Shown here: one piece after another, positions 7,126 through 13,504 of the stretch | Position numbering within the stretch: position 1 is the stretch's first letter | How the letters are laid out: every line of letters begins with the position of its first letter | DNA from: Legionellaceae bacterium UBA2794 | GTDB lineage: Bacteria; Pseudomonadota; Gammaproteobacteria; Legionellales; Legionellaceae | Assembly: GCA_002352055.1 (NCBI GenBank) | Contig: DEHS01000023.1 | Coordinates: 68,004 to 81,507 of the forward strand | DNA: 13,504 nucleotides | Direction of reading: 5' to 3' | Made by a program: the position numbers and the translations under genes | Notes under the pieces: model-generated | What the model saw: the letters and a program-made list of their open reading frames with translations, nothing else | What the model was told of the DNA's origin: nothing | Database searches by the model: none

Positions 7126-7386
7126 TTACTCCCTAAGCCGTTTATTAGTAACTGACTGTTTAATGAATTTTTCCCCATGACTAATTATTTCGCTTCTCTC
7201 AAAAGCAAGATGTTGTTTTTGAGTTTTGTAACGAGCTTGTGCTAATTTTTGTTGTGCATCATATTCTTCTTCAATCAACTTTAGTTTTTCTTCAAGATAT
7301 GCAATTTGTATAAGCGCTGTATCTGTCTGTTCTTCGTCTTTTAATATTTGACTGCTTGGCAGAGCCAAATAACATTTTATTATCAC
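7126..7386 (-). CDS. Coiled-coil frame between kaiC and kaiB, probably the displaced KaiC C-terminal tail
   Basis: This 86-codon frame overlaps the end of kaiC by 95 bases. Residues from about 17 on are a charged coiled coil (for example EEKLKLIEEEYDAQQKLAQA) and end RLRE. Bacterial KaiC homologues outside the circadian group often carry just such a tail after a GSA motif, and here KaiC has GSAKQSNIK before it runs into an Arg-rich, then meaningless, end. Dropping one A from the AAAA run at 7339-7342 would join KaiC residue 479 to this frame at its D17, giving a protein of about 549 residues whose stop lies 3 bases before kaiB. The first codon of the frame (7386) is GTG with no well-spaced ribosome site, so independent translation is doubtful. 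It could be a frameshift mutation, a base error, or programmed +1 shifting; a real separate small protein is less likely. Confidence 0.5.
   Translation of the reverse strand: MIIKCYLALPSSQILKDEEQTDTALIQIAYLEEKLKLIEEEYDAQQKLAQARYKTQKQHLAFERSEIISHGEKFIKQSVTNKRLRE
7129..7134 (-). promoter_or_regulatory. kaiB ribosome binding site inside the preceding frame
   Basis: AGGGAG lies 6 bases before the kaiB ATG and is part of the last codons of the coiled-coil frame, so ribosomes finishing that frame stop directly over it. This favours coupled translation of KaiC tail and KaiB, and supports the view that the coiled-coil frame is normally translated. Confidence 0.7.
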
Positions 7387-8776
7387 CTATATAAGGATCT
7401 TCAAGAATGATCCCCTCATGAGTAATTAAAAACTCCTTAATCTGATTTGATGTTTTAGTTCCGCGCGACTTCACAACGGAAATCAGGCGATTAAACTCCC
7501 CATTATTTTCAACCTGACGAAGTCGAATCCAGGTATCTGTCATGCTGGATAAAGAAAGATTGCTGAACTCACCGGAGAAATCGGGAATGAGTTCAGTAAA
7601 AATCTGAGTATGACCTTTGGCTTTCATATAAGAAATAAAACGGATTAAAAGCAGTTTGATTTCAATGAGTGACCCCATGTCTATGAATGCTGAAATTGGA
7701 TCCAGTACAATAATATCGCAACCATTTTTTTCAACCAAATCCACGATGGAAATAATATGCTCTTCTAATCCCATCTCAATTGTTCTACGGGAGTTAATGA
7801 TGAGTTTTTTGTTTTTTACATGGCGTTCAAAATCAATATTTACGGATAAAAGGTGGTGCATGAGCGCATCAGGAGATTCTTCAAATGAGACATAAAGAAC
7901 TTTTTTCCCTTTTTTTATTGCGGCATCGCTTAAAGATGCTGCAAAAATAGTCTTTGCTGTACCTGAACGACCGGTGAACATCACGCTAGAACCCTCCTGA
8001 TATCCTTTATTGTCAAGCATGACGTCCAATTGTTTTATCCCTGTGGATATATATTTTTTGCTAATGGCGGTGTTCAAGCGCGTGTCGGTGATCGGTAAAA
8101 TTGAAACTCCTTGATCGAGAATAGTAAAAGGATATTCATTCGTACCATAGGATGCACCTCTGAGCTTTACAACTCTAAGATAGCGAGTCATTAAATTGTT
8201 ATTTAAATGCTGTTTTAATTTAATCACACCATCTACAGCGTATTCTTCCAATAATTCAGCTTTTAATAAATTGGTGGAATCAGCAATAGTTGATATAAAG
8301 GTAATATTTTGTCCTCTTGACCAACTAAAAAGTTTTAAAAGCTCAATCTCTTTCTTGCATTCATTTAATCCAAGCAATAAATCCTGTAATGAATCAACAA
8401 CTAAAGCTTTAGCATTAATTTTATTTTTTGCCTGAGTAATTCTAAATAACAACATATCCAGTTCGTAGGAGCCCGAAACTTCTTCATTTAATTGGGGCCT
8501 AAAGTCTAGAATAATGAGTTTTCCTGATTTTTGATGCTCAGTGCCTGATAATCCAAAATAGTCCATATATGAAATTAAATTCTCCGGGGCTTCGTCACAG
8601 CTTACGAGTATTACTGAAGAACCATTCTGAATTTGAGCATGAATAAAAAATAAGGTAAAAATCGTTTTTCCTGAACCTGGGCCTCCTTTGATTAGGGTCG
8701 GTTTATTTAGTAAATAGCCGCCTTCAAGAACTTTGTCGAGACCAGAAATCCCTGTAGTGATTTTCTTATTTGGCAT
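7292..8776 (-). CDS. kaiC: KaiC-family double ATPase
   Basis: KaiC is a RecA-like hexameric ATPase with two tandem domains, CI and CII. CI (about 1-235) has Walker A GGPGSGKT (31-38), an acidic pair D61-E62 and Walker B Asp D128. CII (about 240-470) has a P-loop GRSGTAKT (269-276) with Ala replacing the usual second Gly, catalytic E299-E300 and Walker B D359. The phosphorylation site that is Ser-Thr in the cyanobacterial clock is S410-S411 (SLSSMTDT), still phosphorylatable. No kaiA is present. L. pneumophila KaiC is reported to autophosphorylate and to serve stress resistance, not a clock, and to be nearest to the KaiC2 group. ATG 8776 follows GAGG with good spacing. The last 15 residues (RRRTDRYSAYTNCIS) look like out-of-frame sequence; the true tail is probably the frame at 7126-7386. 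Confidence 0.93.
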   Translation of the reverse strand: MPNKKITTGISGLDKVLEGGYLLNKPTLIKGGPGSGKTIFTLFFIHAQIQNGSSVILVSCDEAPENLISYMDYFGLSGTEHQKSGKLIILDFRPQLNEEVSGSYELDMLLFRITQAKNKINAKALVVDSLQDLLLGLNECKKEIELLKLFSWSRGQNITFISTIADSTNLLKAELLEEYAVDGVIKLKQHLNNNLMTRYLRVVKLRGASYGTNEYPFTILDQGVSILPITDTRLNTAISKKYISTGIKQLDVMLDNKGYQEGSSVMFTGRSGTAKTIFAASLSDAAIKKGKKVLYVSFEESPDALMHHLLSVNIDFERHVKNKKLIINSRRTIEMGLEEHIISIVDLVEKNGCDIIVLDPISAFIDMGSLIEIKLLLIRFISYMKAKGHTQIFTELIPDFSGEFSNLSLSSMTDTWIRLRQVENNGEFNRLISVVKSRGTKTSNQIKEFLITHEGIILEDPYIGDNKMLFGSAKQSNIKRRRTDRYSAYTNCIS

Positions 8777-8809
8777 GAATACCTCAAAATTGAAATACTC
8801 CTTTATTTG

Positions 8810-8836
8810 CTAAGTATAGTCTAAATAATAAGTATA
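8810..8836 (-). promoter_or_regulatory. Stationary-phase (RpoS)-type promoter of the kai operon
   Basis: On the minus strand CTATACTTAG (8810-8819) matches the extended RpoS -10 consensus CTATACTTAA at nine of ten positions. A second TATACTTA lies 18 bases further upstream (8829-8836), so either could serve. No strong -35 box is present, which is tolerated by RpoS. The element lies about 35 bases before the kaiC ATG. It fits the published RpoS control of this operon in L. pneumophila. Confidence 0.55.
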
Positions 8837-8852
8837 CAATTAAGTGAAGTTC

Positions 8853-8880
8853 TTGATATTTTATGCAAAAAGTCTATACC
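8853..8880 (+). promoter_or_regulatory. Probable promoter of the esterase gene
   Basis: TTGATA (8853-8858) and TATACC (8875-8880) are 16 bases apart on the plus strand. Transcription would begin near 8887, downstream of the ATG at 8884 and upstream of the ATG at 8926, which supports the later start for the esterase. It is divergent from the kai operon promoter. Confidence 0.5.
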
Positions 8881-8925
8881 TAAATGGCAAGGACTTATCC
8901 ATACTTTATAAAAAGGATGATTAAA

Positions 8926-9891
8926 ATGGACTTAAACCAACGAATTGAACCAAAAACATGGGCTTTTATCGAAAAAATTAAAAAAGAGGGCGGGAAGCCT
9001 TTGTATGATTTGCCAGTCGAAGAAGGGCGAGCTGTATTTGATAAACTTCAGGTCTTGTCTACAGATAAACCAGACGTAGATGTTGAAGACCATATGCTTC
9101 CGGTCGGACCAAAAGGTCAGGTATCTATTCGTATTGTACGCCCTAAGGGTGTAAAAGAAGCATTGCCAGTAGTGATGTTCTTCCATGGGGCTGGTTGGGT
9201 ATTTGGGGATTATCAAACTCACGGACGTCTCGTGCGTGAAATTGCAGTAGGAGCTCAAGCTGCAGTGGTTTTTGTTAATTATACCCTTGCTCCTGAGGCT
9301 CAATATCCAACTCAAATTGAAGAAGCATTTGCTGCAACTCAATATATTGCCGAGCATGGTAAAAAATTTAACCTGGATACATCACACCTTGTTGTGGCCG
9401 GCGATAGTGTCGGTGGAAACATGACTATTGCAATGACCTTACTTGCGAAAGAAAGGGGTGGACCAAAAATTAATTTTCAAATATTAATTTATCCAGTAAC
9501 GGATGCCAATTTTGATAATGCTTCCTATAAGGAATTTGCCGAAGGTCCCTGGTTAACCAAAAAAGCAATGGAATGGTTTTGGGATAAATACTTGCCTAGT
9601 AAGGAAAAACGTAAAGAAATCACAGCAAGTCCATTGCAAGCAACGGTTGAACAATTAAAAGGGTTACCGCCCGCCTTGGTTATTAACGGGGAATGCGATG
9701 TATTGAGGGATGAAGGTGAAGCTTATGCGCATAAGTTAAATGCTGCTGGGGTAAAGGTTACTGCAATACGTCATCAAGGCACTATTCATGATTTTTTAAT
9801 GCTTAATGATATTGCTGATACTCCCGCCAGTAAAAACGCTGTTGCAACCATTCTTTTTCATTTAAAAAAGTTGTTTGCCGCAAAATCATAA
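8926..9891 (+). CDS. Alpha/beta hydrolase, hormone-sensitive-lipase family esterase
   Basis: A 321-residue cytoplasmic esterase of the HSL group (family IV), which hydrolyses short acyl esters; the physiological substrate is unknown. The oxyanion motif is HGAGW (87-91, the common form is HGGG). The nucleophile elbow is GDSVGG (159-164) with S161. The acid is D258 in GECDVLRDEG, and the catalytic His is H288 in TIHDF. There is no signal peptide, and the N-terminal helical cap (about 1-50) is present. The ATG at 8884 would add 14 residues but has no ribosome site and precedes the predicted transcription start. ATG 8926 has AAAAGGA about 8 bases upstream and is preferred. It is divergent from kaiC and is closed by a hairpin at 9917. 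Confidence 0.9.
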   Translation: MDLNQRIEPKTWAFIEKIKKEGGKPLYDLPVEEGRAVFDKLQVLSTDKPDVDVEDHMLPVGPKGQVSIRIVRPKGVKEALPVVMFFHGAGWVFGDYQTHGRLVREIAVGAQAAVVFVNYTLAPEAQYPTQIEEAFAATQYIAEHGKKFNLDTSHLVVAGDSVGGNMTIAMTLLAKERGGPKINFQILIYPVTDANFDNASYKEFAEGPWLTKKAMEWFWDKYLPSKEKRKEITASPLQATVEQLKGLPPALVINGECDVLRDEGEAYAHKLNAAGVKVTAIRHQGTIHDFLMLNDIADTPASKNAVATILFHLKKLFAAKS

Positions 9892-9916
9892 TTTCTCAAA
9901 TCTTTGGAAGCTTGAA

Positions 9917-9950
9917 TGCCGCAGTTCAACTGCGGCACTTTGGGTGTTTT
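9917..9950 (+). terminator. Hairpin terminator after the esterase gene
   Basis: TGCCGCAGT and ACTGCGGCA form a perfect 9-bp stem with a 3-base TCA loop (9917-9937). The tail CTTTGGGTGTTTT has only short T-runs, so termination may be partial, letting some transcript continue into ligD, for which I see no convincing promoter of its own. Confidence 0.65.
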
Positions 9951-9968
9951 AAATGAAAGGAATACACT

Positions 9969-12473
9969 ATGAGCCTTAAGGAATATGATAAAAAAAGAAA
10001 CTTTAAAAAATCATCAGAACCTAAGGGCATAGTTTCTCATCAATATCATCATTTATTTGTCATTCAAAAACACGCAGCCAGTCATTTGCATTATGATTTT
10101 CGCCTCGAATTAAATGGTGTTTTATTAAGTTGGGCTGTTCCAAAGGGGCCTTGTTATGACCCAACAGTTAAAAGATTGGCGGTTCATGTAGAAGACCATC
10201 CGGTAGCTTATGGCTTTTTTGAAGGTATTATCCCTAAAGGTGAATACGGCGGGGGTACCGTGATGCTGTGGGATAGAGGTGTATGGAATCCTCTAGATGA
10301 AGATCCTGAAAAGGCTTATAAAAAAGGACATTTACGTTTTGAATTAGTCGCAGAGAAATTAAAAGGTCGCTGGGATTTGGTGCGTTTTAAAGAGGATAAA
10401 AACTGGTTCTTGATTAAATACAGAGATGAATTCGCCCAACCCCTGACAGATTACGATGTCACCTTGGCAAAACCTAATAGTGTGGCCAGCAAAAAATCCA
10501 TGGATGAAATTACGAAACACCATGACTTTGAATGGACTACTCAAGGTGCCTCGACATCAAAAAAAAAAATCCGAATAAGTAAATTAAAATTACCTATGCC
10601 ATTACCAACAGCACCATTTCCTGATTTTTATCCACCTCAACTGGCCACTCTAATGAATAAGGCGCCCACAGGCGATGAATGGTTGCATGAAATAAAACTG
10701 GATGGATATCGTATCCTATCCTTCATCAATGGTGACGAAATTATTTTAAAGTCACGTACTAATAAAGACTGGACCATTCAGTTTTCTTCTATAGCAGATT
10801 CCTTAAAGGATCTGGCATTACCCAAAGCTATTTTTGATGGGGAGGTGGTTTTACTAAATAAGGAAGGAAAATCGGATTTTCAATTATTGCAAAACTCTTT
10901 AAACCAGGATGATCTTTCTTTTATTTATTATATTTTTGATTTCCTTTATTACGATAAATATGATTTACAATCGTTACCCTTATTAGAACGTAAATCTTTA
11001 TTACACACTTTGTTAAACGATCAGAAAGGTACTCTGCGTTATAGTGATCATATCATATCAAATGGCCCCGAGATCTTTAAAAATGCGTGTGAATTAGGAT
11101 TGGAAGGGATTATTTCCAAAAGAATAGACAGCACGTACAGTTCTCAGCGGAATAAGTCCTGGTTAAAAATCAAGTGTGTGAGCCGTCAGGAATTTATCAT
11201 TTGTGGGTATACTCCTCCGCAGGGAGGACGCGACTATTTTGGCGCGCTACTTCTAGGAGTTTATAATTCAGAAGGACAGCTGGAATATGCTGGTAATGTT
11301 GGTACTGGTTTTACGCAAGCATCACTTTTTGAGGTATTTAATAAGATACAAAAACATCGAATTTCTAAAAGTCCATTTGCAACGAAAATTCCTGCAAGTT
11401 CCAAAATAAGTTGGGTAGATCCCGTCTTAGTAGCTGAGGTTGAATTCACGCAATGGACGACAGAAGGACATTTACGACATCCTAGTTTTAAAGGATTACG
11501 GCTTGATAAGCCTGCCAAAAATGTTAAAAGAGAAGAAGAGCTATCGATAAGTCGGATTAGTAAGACGGATAAAATCAAGGATAAAAAAATGGCTGCTGCA
11601 AAAAAATCGAGGTCTTCTTTTAAAATAACTCATCCTGAAAAAATCATTTATCCAGAAGATGGATTAACGAAACAAGATCTGCTTACTTATTATGAGGCCG
11701 TCGCTGATTGGATGTTACCTTATGTCAAAGACAGACCATTGTCCTTAGTGAGATGCCCTGATGATTATACAAAGTGTTTCTTTCAACGTCACTACACTAA
11801 ATCTGTACCCTCTGCCTTAAAGCCGGTTTCAATTGAAATGAAGGAGGGTAAAGAGACGTATATCTATCTTGATGATAAAGAGGGCTTGCTGAGCCTAGTG
11901 CAGATGGGCGTTTTGGAAATTCATCCCTGGGGTTGTCTGATTACGGATATTGAAAAACCGGATTTTATCGTTATTGATTTAGATCCTGCTCCTGAGCTTG
12001 AATGGAAAGATGTGGTTGCTGGCGCCAAGGAGGTGAAGCATCATTTAAAACAATATGAGCTGACCTCTTTTGTTAAAACAACAGGGGGCAAAGGTTTGCA
12101 TGTAGTGGTTCCGATAAAGCCTGAATACACTTGGGATGAAGTTAAAAATTTCACCCATGTATTTGTGGGTTTTTTAGAGCAATTACATCCGGATAAATAT
12201 GTCAGTAATATGGCTAAGAAGAAACGTACTGGCAAAATTTTTATTGATTATTTACGTAATCAAAGAGGTGCAACAGCTATTGGAGTTTATTCTTCCCGCG
12301 CCCGCCCTCATGCGCCCGTATCAGCGCCAATTGATTGGGATGAATTAAGTGACAATAAGGAAGACACGGAATTTAACATCCTTACATTACCAGATAGATT
12401 AAAAAGATTAAAAAAAGACCCATGGGAGGATTATTGGCAGGTCACGCAATCACTAAATTTAGATAAGTTGTGA
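9969..12473 (+). CDS. ligD: Multifunctional DNA ligase D for non-homologous end joining
   Basis: LigD repairs double-strand breaks together with Ku by trimming, filling and sealing ends. All three domains are present in the order seen in Pseudomonas. The 3'-phosphoesterase (about 10-175) has HLHYDFRLELNG (H41), VEDHP (H77) and Y81. The ATP-dependent ligase (about 215-515) has motif I EIKLDGYR with nucleophile K243, FDGEVV (289-294), EGIISKR (379-385) and SWLKIK. The primase-polymerase (about 550-830) has the metal motif IDLDP (D670, D672), TTGGKGLHVVVP (704-715) and a late SSRARPHAPVSAPIDW stretch. A Lys/Ser-rich linker joins ligase and polymerase at about 530-550. At 834 residues it is full length. 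The start has AAAGGA 7 bases upstream. No ku gene is seen in the window; it would have to be elsewhere. Confidence 0.96.
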   Translation: MSLKEYDKKRNFKKSSEPKGIVSHQYHHLFVIQKHAASHLHYDFRLELNGVLLSWAVPKGPCYDPTVKRLAVHVEDHPVAYGFFEGIIPKGEYGGGTVMLWDRGVWNPLDEDPEKAYKKGHLRFELVAEKLKGRWDLVRFKEDKNWFLIKYRDEFAQPLTDYDVTLAKPNSVASKKSMDEITKHHDFEWTTQGASTSKKKIRISKLKLPMPLPTAPFPDFYPPQLATLMNKAPTGDEWLHEIKLDGYRILSFINGDEIILKSRTNKDWTIQFSSIADSLKDLALPKAIFDGEVVLLNKEGKSDFQLLQNSLNQDDLSFIYYIFDFLYYDKYDLQSLPLLERKSLLHTLLNDQKGTLRYSDHIISNGPEIFKNACELGLEGIISKRIDSTYSSQRNKSWLKIKCVSRQEFIICGYTPPQGGRDYFGALLLGVYNSEGQLEYAGNVGTGFTQASLFEVFNKIQKHRISKSPFATKIPASSKISWVDPVLVAEVEFTQWTTEGHLRHPSFKGLRLDKPAKNVKREEELSISRISKTDKIKDKKMAAAKKSRSSFKITHPEKIIYPEDGLTKQDLLTYYEAVADWMLPYVKDRPLSLVRCPDDYTKCFFQRHYTKSVPSALKPVSIEMKEGKETYIYLDDKEGLLSLVQMGVLEIHPWGCLITDIEKPDFIVIDLDPAPELEWKDVVAGAKEVKHHLKQYELTSFVKTTGGKGLHVVVPIKPEYTWDEVKNFTHVFVGFLEQLHPDKYVSNMAKKKRTGKIFIDYLRNQRGATAIGVYSSRARPHAPVSAPIDWDELSDNKEDTEFNILTLPDRLKRLKKDPWEDYWQVTQSLNLDKL

Positions 12474-12531
12474 TTTATAAATTGACGAACTTTATATAAT
12501 CATGGGGTTATCCAATATATGAGGAATAGTA

Positions 12532-13504
12532 ATGAATTTACCTGTTGAAACCATGATAAATCAATATCTTGAAAAAGAGCTGGGATTTAAGACAGTAAAA
12601 ACAACTCATCTATCAGAAAACATGTCTGGGGTTATTTGCCTTGCGGAAGATATAACTCACAAAAAATACATTATTAAGATTTTAAAGTCAGATGCTCTTT
12701 CACAGTTATATGGATTTAACAAAGAGTCATTAATACAATTTTTGCAGACACATACTTCTATTGTGAATGATATTTCCCAATTTATAAAATCCCCAAAATT
12801 AATTGTTATTAACGACGGCTTTATTCAGACATACAAAGGTATAGTATTTTATTGTATGGAGTTTGTTGAAGGTCAGACTAAAGAAGCCGATGAGGTAAGT
12901 TTGGAAAGTAAATTGCTTGTAGCTAAAGCCATGGCAGAGCTACATCAAACAAATGTATCATATTATGACACCAATTTTTGGGAAATAAAATCAAGGTTTA
13001 TTACTAACACCTGGCAACAGATTCTAAAATCTGGAGCCTCCGAGGGGTTAAAAGCACAGATTCACGAATTGAATAAGCCATTATTAAAGGATTTTCTTGA
13101 TAGAGTATTCTCCACGGTAACATGTGAATTAATTAAACAACAATGCGAATCCGGCGTTTTATCTCATACCGATATGAAACCAAAGAATGTTTTATGGGAT
13201 AAAAATGAACAACCTTATTTTATTGATTGGGAAGATATTTGTCTTTTGAAACCGGAGACTGATTTTGTCGATACCGTAACCAGTTGGGCAGTAATAAAAA
13301 CGCCACATCAATACATCTTTGATGAGAAAACCCTCGGTGTATTTCGTAAGGCGTATAATTTAAAATTGTCCATTTCAGAGTTGGATATTTATATTTCAGC
13401 TGCAAAATGGATAGTTTGGATCCTGAGTTGTTATCAATTAAATCGAACTAAAGAAGCATATGACGGCATACTCATGCTCGAGATAATCAGCGAAAATCAG
13501 CAAA
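12532..13504 (+). CDS. APH/choline-kinase-like phosphotransferase (cut by window edge)
   Basis: The frame opens with ATG 12532 behind GAGGAA and is still open at base 13504, giving 324 codons and no stop. It resembles the aminoglycoside phosphotransferase and small-molecule kinase fold. An N-lobe carries YIIKIL (the probable ATP-binding Lys, near residue 46), there is a hinge-like YCMEFVEGQT, a catalytic loop LSHTDMKPKNVLWD with H212, D214 and N219, and a metal-binding YFIDWED with D232. Members phosphorylate small hydroxylated compounds such as choline, homoserine, methylthioribose or aminoglycosides; nothing here fixes the substrate, and resistance should not be assumed. It follows ligD by 58 bases in the same direction, so it may share its transcript. 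The fold call is good, the function unknown. Confidence 0.8.
   Translation, partial: MNLPVETMINQYLEKELGFKTVKTTHLSENMSGVICLAEDITHKKYIIKILKSDALSQLYGFNKESLIQFLQTHTSIVNDISQFIKSPKLIVINDGFIQTYKGIVFYCMEFVEGQTKEADEVSLESKLLVAKAMAELHQTNVSYYDTNFWEIKSRFITNTWQQILKSGASEGLKAQIHELNKPLLKDFLDRVFSTVTCELIKQQCESGVLSHTDMKPKNVLWDKNEQPYFIDWEDICLLKPETDFVDTVTSWAVIKTPHQYIFDEKTLGVFRKAYNLKLSISELDIYISAAKWIVWILSCYQLNRTKEAYDGILMLEIISENQQ

Noticed and set aside
6887..7180. A 97-codon plus-strand frame across kaiB
   Set aside because: It is antisense to a well-conserved KaiB and has no ribosome site or family resemblance.
8884..8925. An upstream ATG giving the esterase 14 extra residues
   Set aside because: It has no ribosome site and lies before the predicted transcription start, while ATG 8926 has AAAAGGA at a good distance.
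8932..9357. A 141-codon open frame on the minus strand
   Set aside because: It lies wholly inside the esterase, whose motifs are unmistakable, and its translation resembles no family I know.
11261..11578. A 105-codon minus-strand frame
   Set aside because: It is antisense to the ligase domain of LigD; it is an overlap by chance.
12484..12502. TTGACG followed by TATAAT between ligD and the APH-like gene
   Set aside because: The two boxes are only 7 bases apart, far too close for a sigma-70 promoter, and no alternative partner fits.
13220..13405. A minus-strand frame near the right edge
   Set aside because: It is antisense to the APH-like gene, whose catalytic motifs are in the plus frame.

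Overview
The window looks like the chromosome of an AT-rich gammaproteobacterium, most probably a Legionella species or close relative. The strongest reason is a kaiC-kaiB operon ending in a PAS/GGDEF/EAL gene. As I recall the literature, that arrangement is described in Legionella pneumophila, where the three genes are a single RpoS-dependent unit. The low GC, the gene density and a lineage-specific-looking orphan agree. The genus is an inference from gene content, not from a marker gene.

Layout. (1) 1-1203, minus strand: the 5' part of htpX (membrane zinc protease, cut by the window edge) preceded by tag (3-methyladenine DNA glycosylase I). (2) 1284-3951, plus strand: a small MscS-type mechanosensitive channel, a secreted NlpC/P60-like protein with a Cys/His active-site pattern, and an orphan helical protein whose C-terminus carries three degenerate 7-residue repeats. 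(3) 3952-4460: a gene-free stretch between convergent genes, holding an inverted pair of a short GC-rich dispersed-type repeat. (4) 4461-8776, minus strand: the kai operon, read kaiC, a coiled-coil frame that looks like the displaced C-terminal tail of KaiC, kaiB, then a PAS-PAS-GGDEF-EAL-CZB protein. (5) 8926-12473, plus strand: an HSL-family esterase closed by a hairpin, then a full three-domain LigD (phosphoesterase, ligase, polymerase). (6) 12532 to the end: an APH/choline-kinase-like protein cut by the window edge.

How the genes work together. The kai operon is the most interesting part. KaiC is a two-domain ATPase with Ser-Ser at the phosphorylation position, and KaiB overlaps the next gene by 11 bp. 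The last protein has a degenerate GGDEF site, an intact EAL site and a C-terminal zinc-binding CZB domain. It therefore reads as a c-di-GMP phosphodiesterase taking input from PAS domains and zinc, co-expressed with a clock-like ATPase that has no KaiA in view. The operon leader carries a near-consensus stationary-phase type -10 element. tag and ligD are both DNA repair genes, and htpX and the MscS channel both deal with envelope stress, but nothing in the sequence ties them into one system. No rRNA, tRNA, transposase or CRISPR array was seen.
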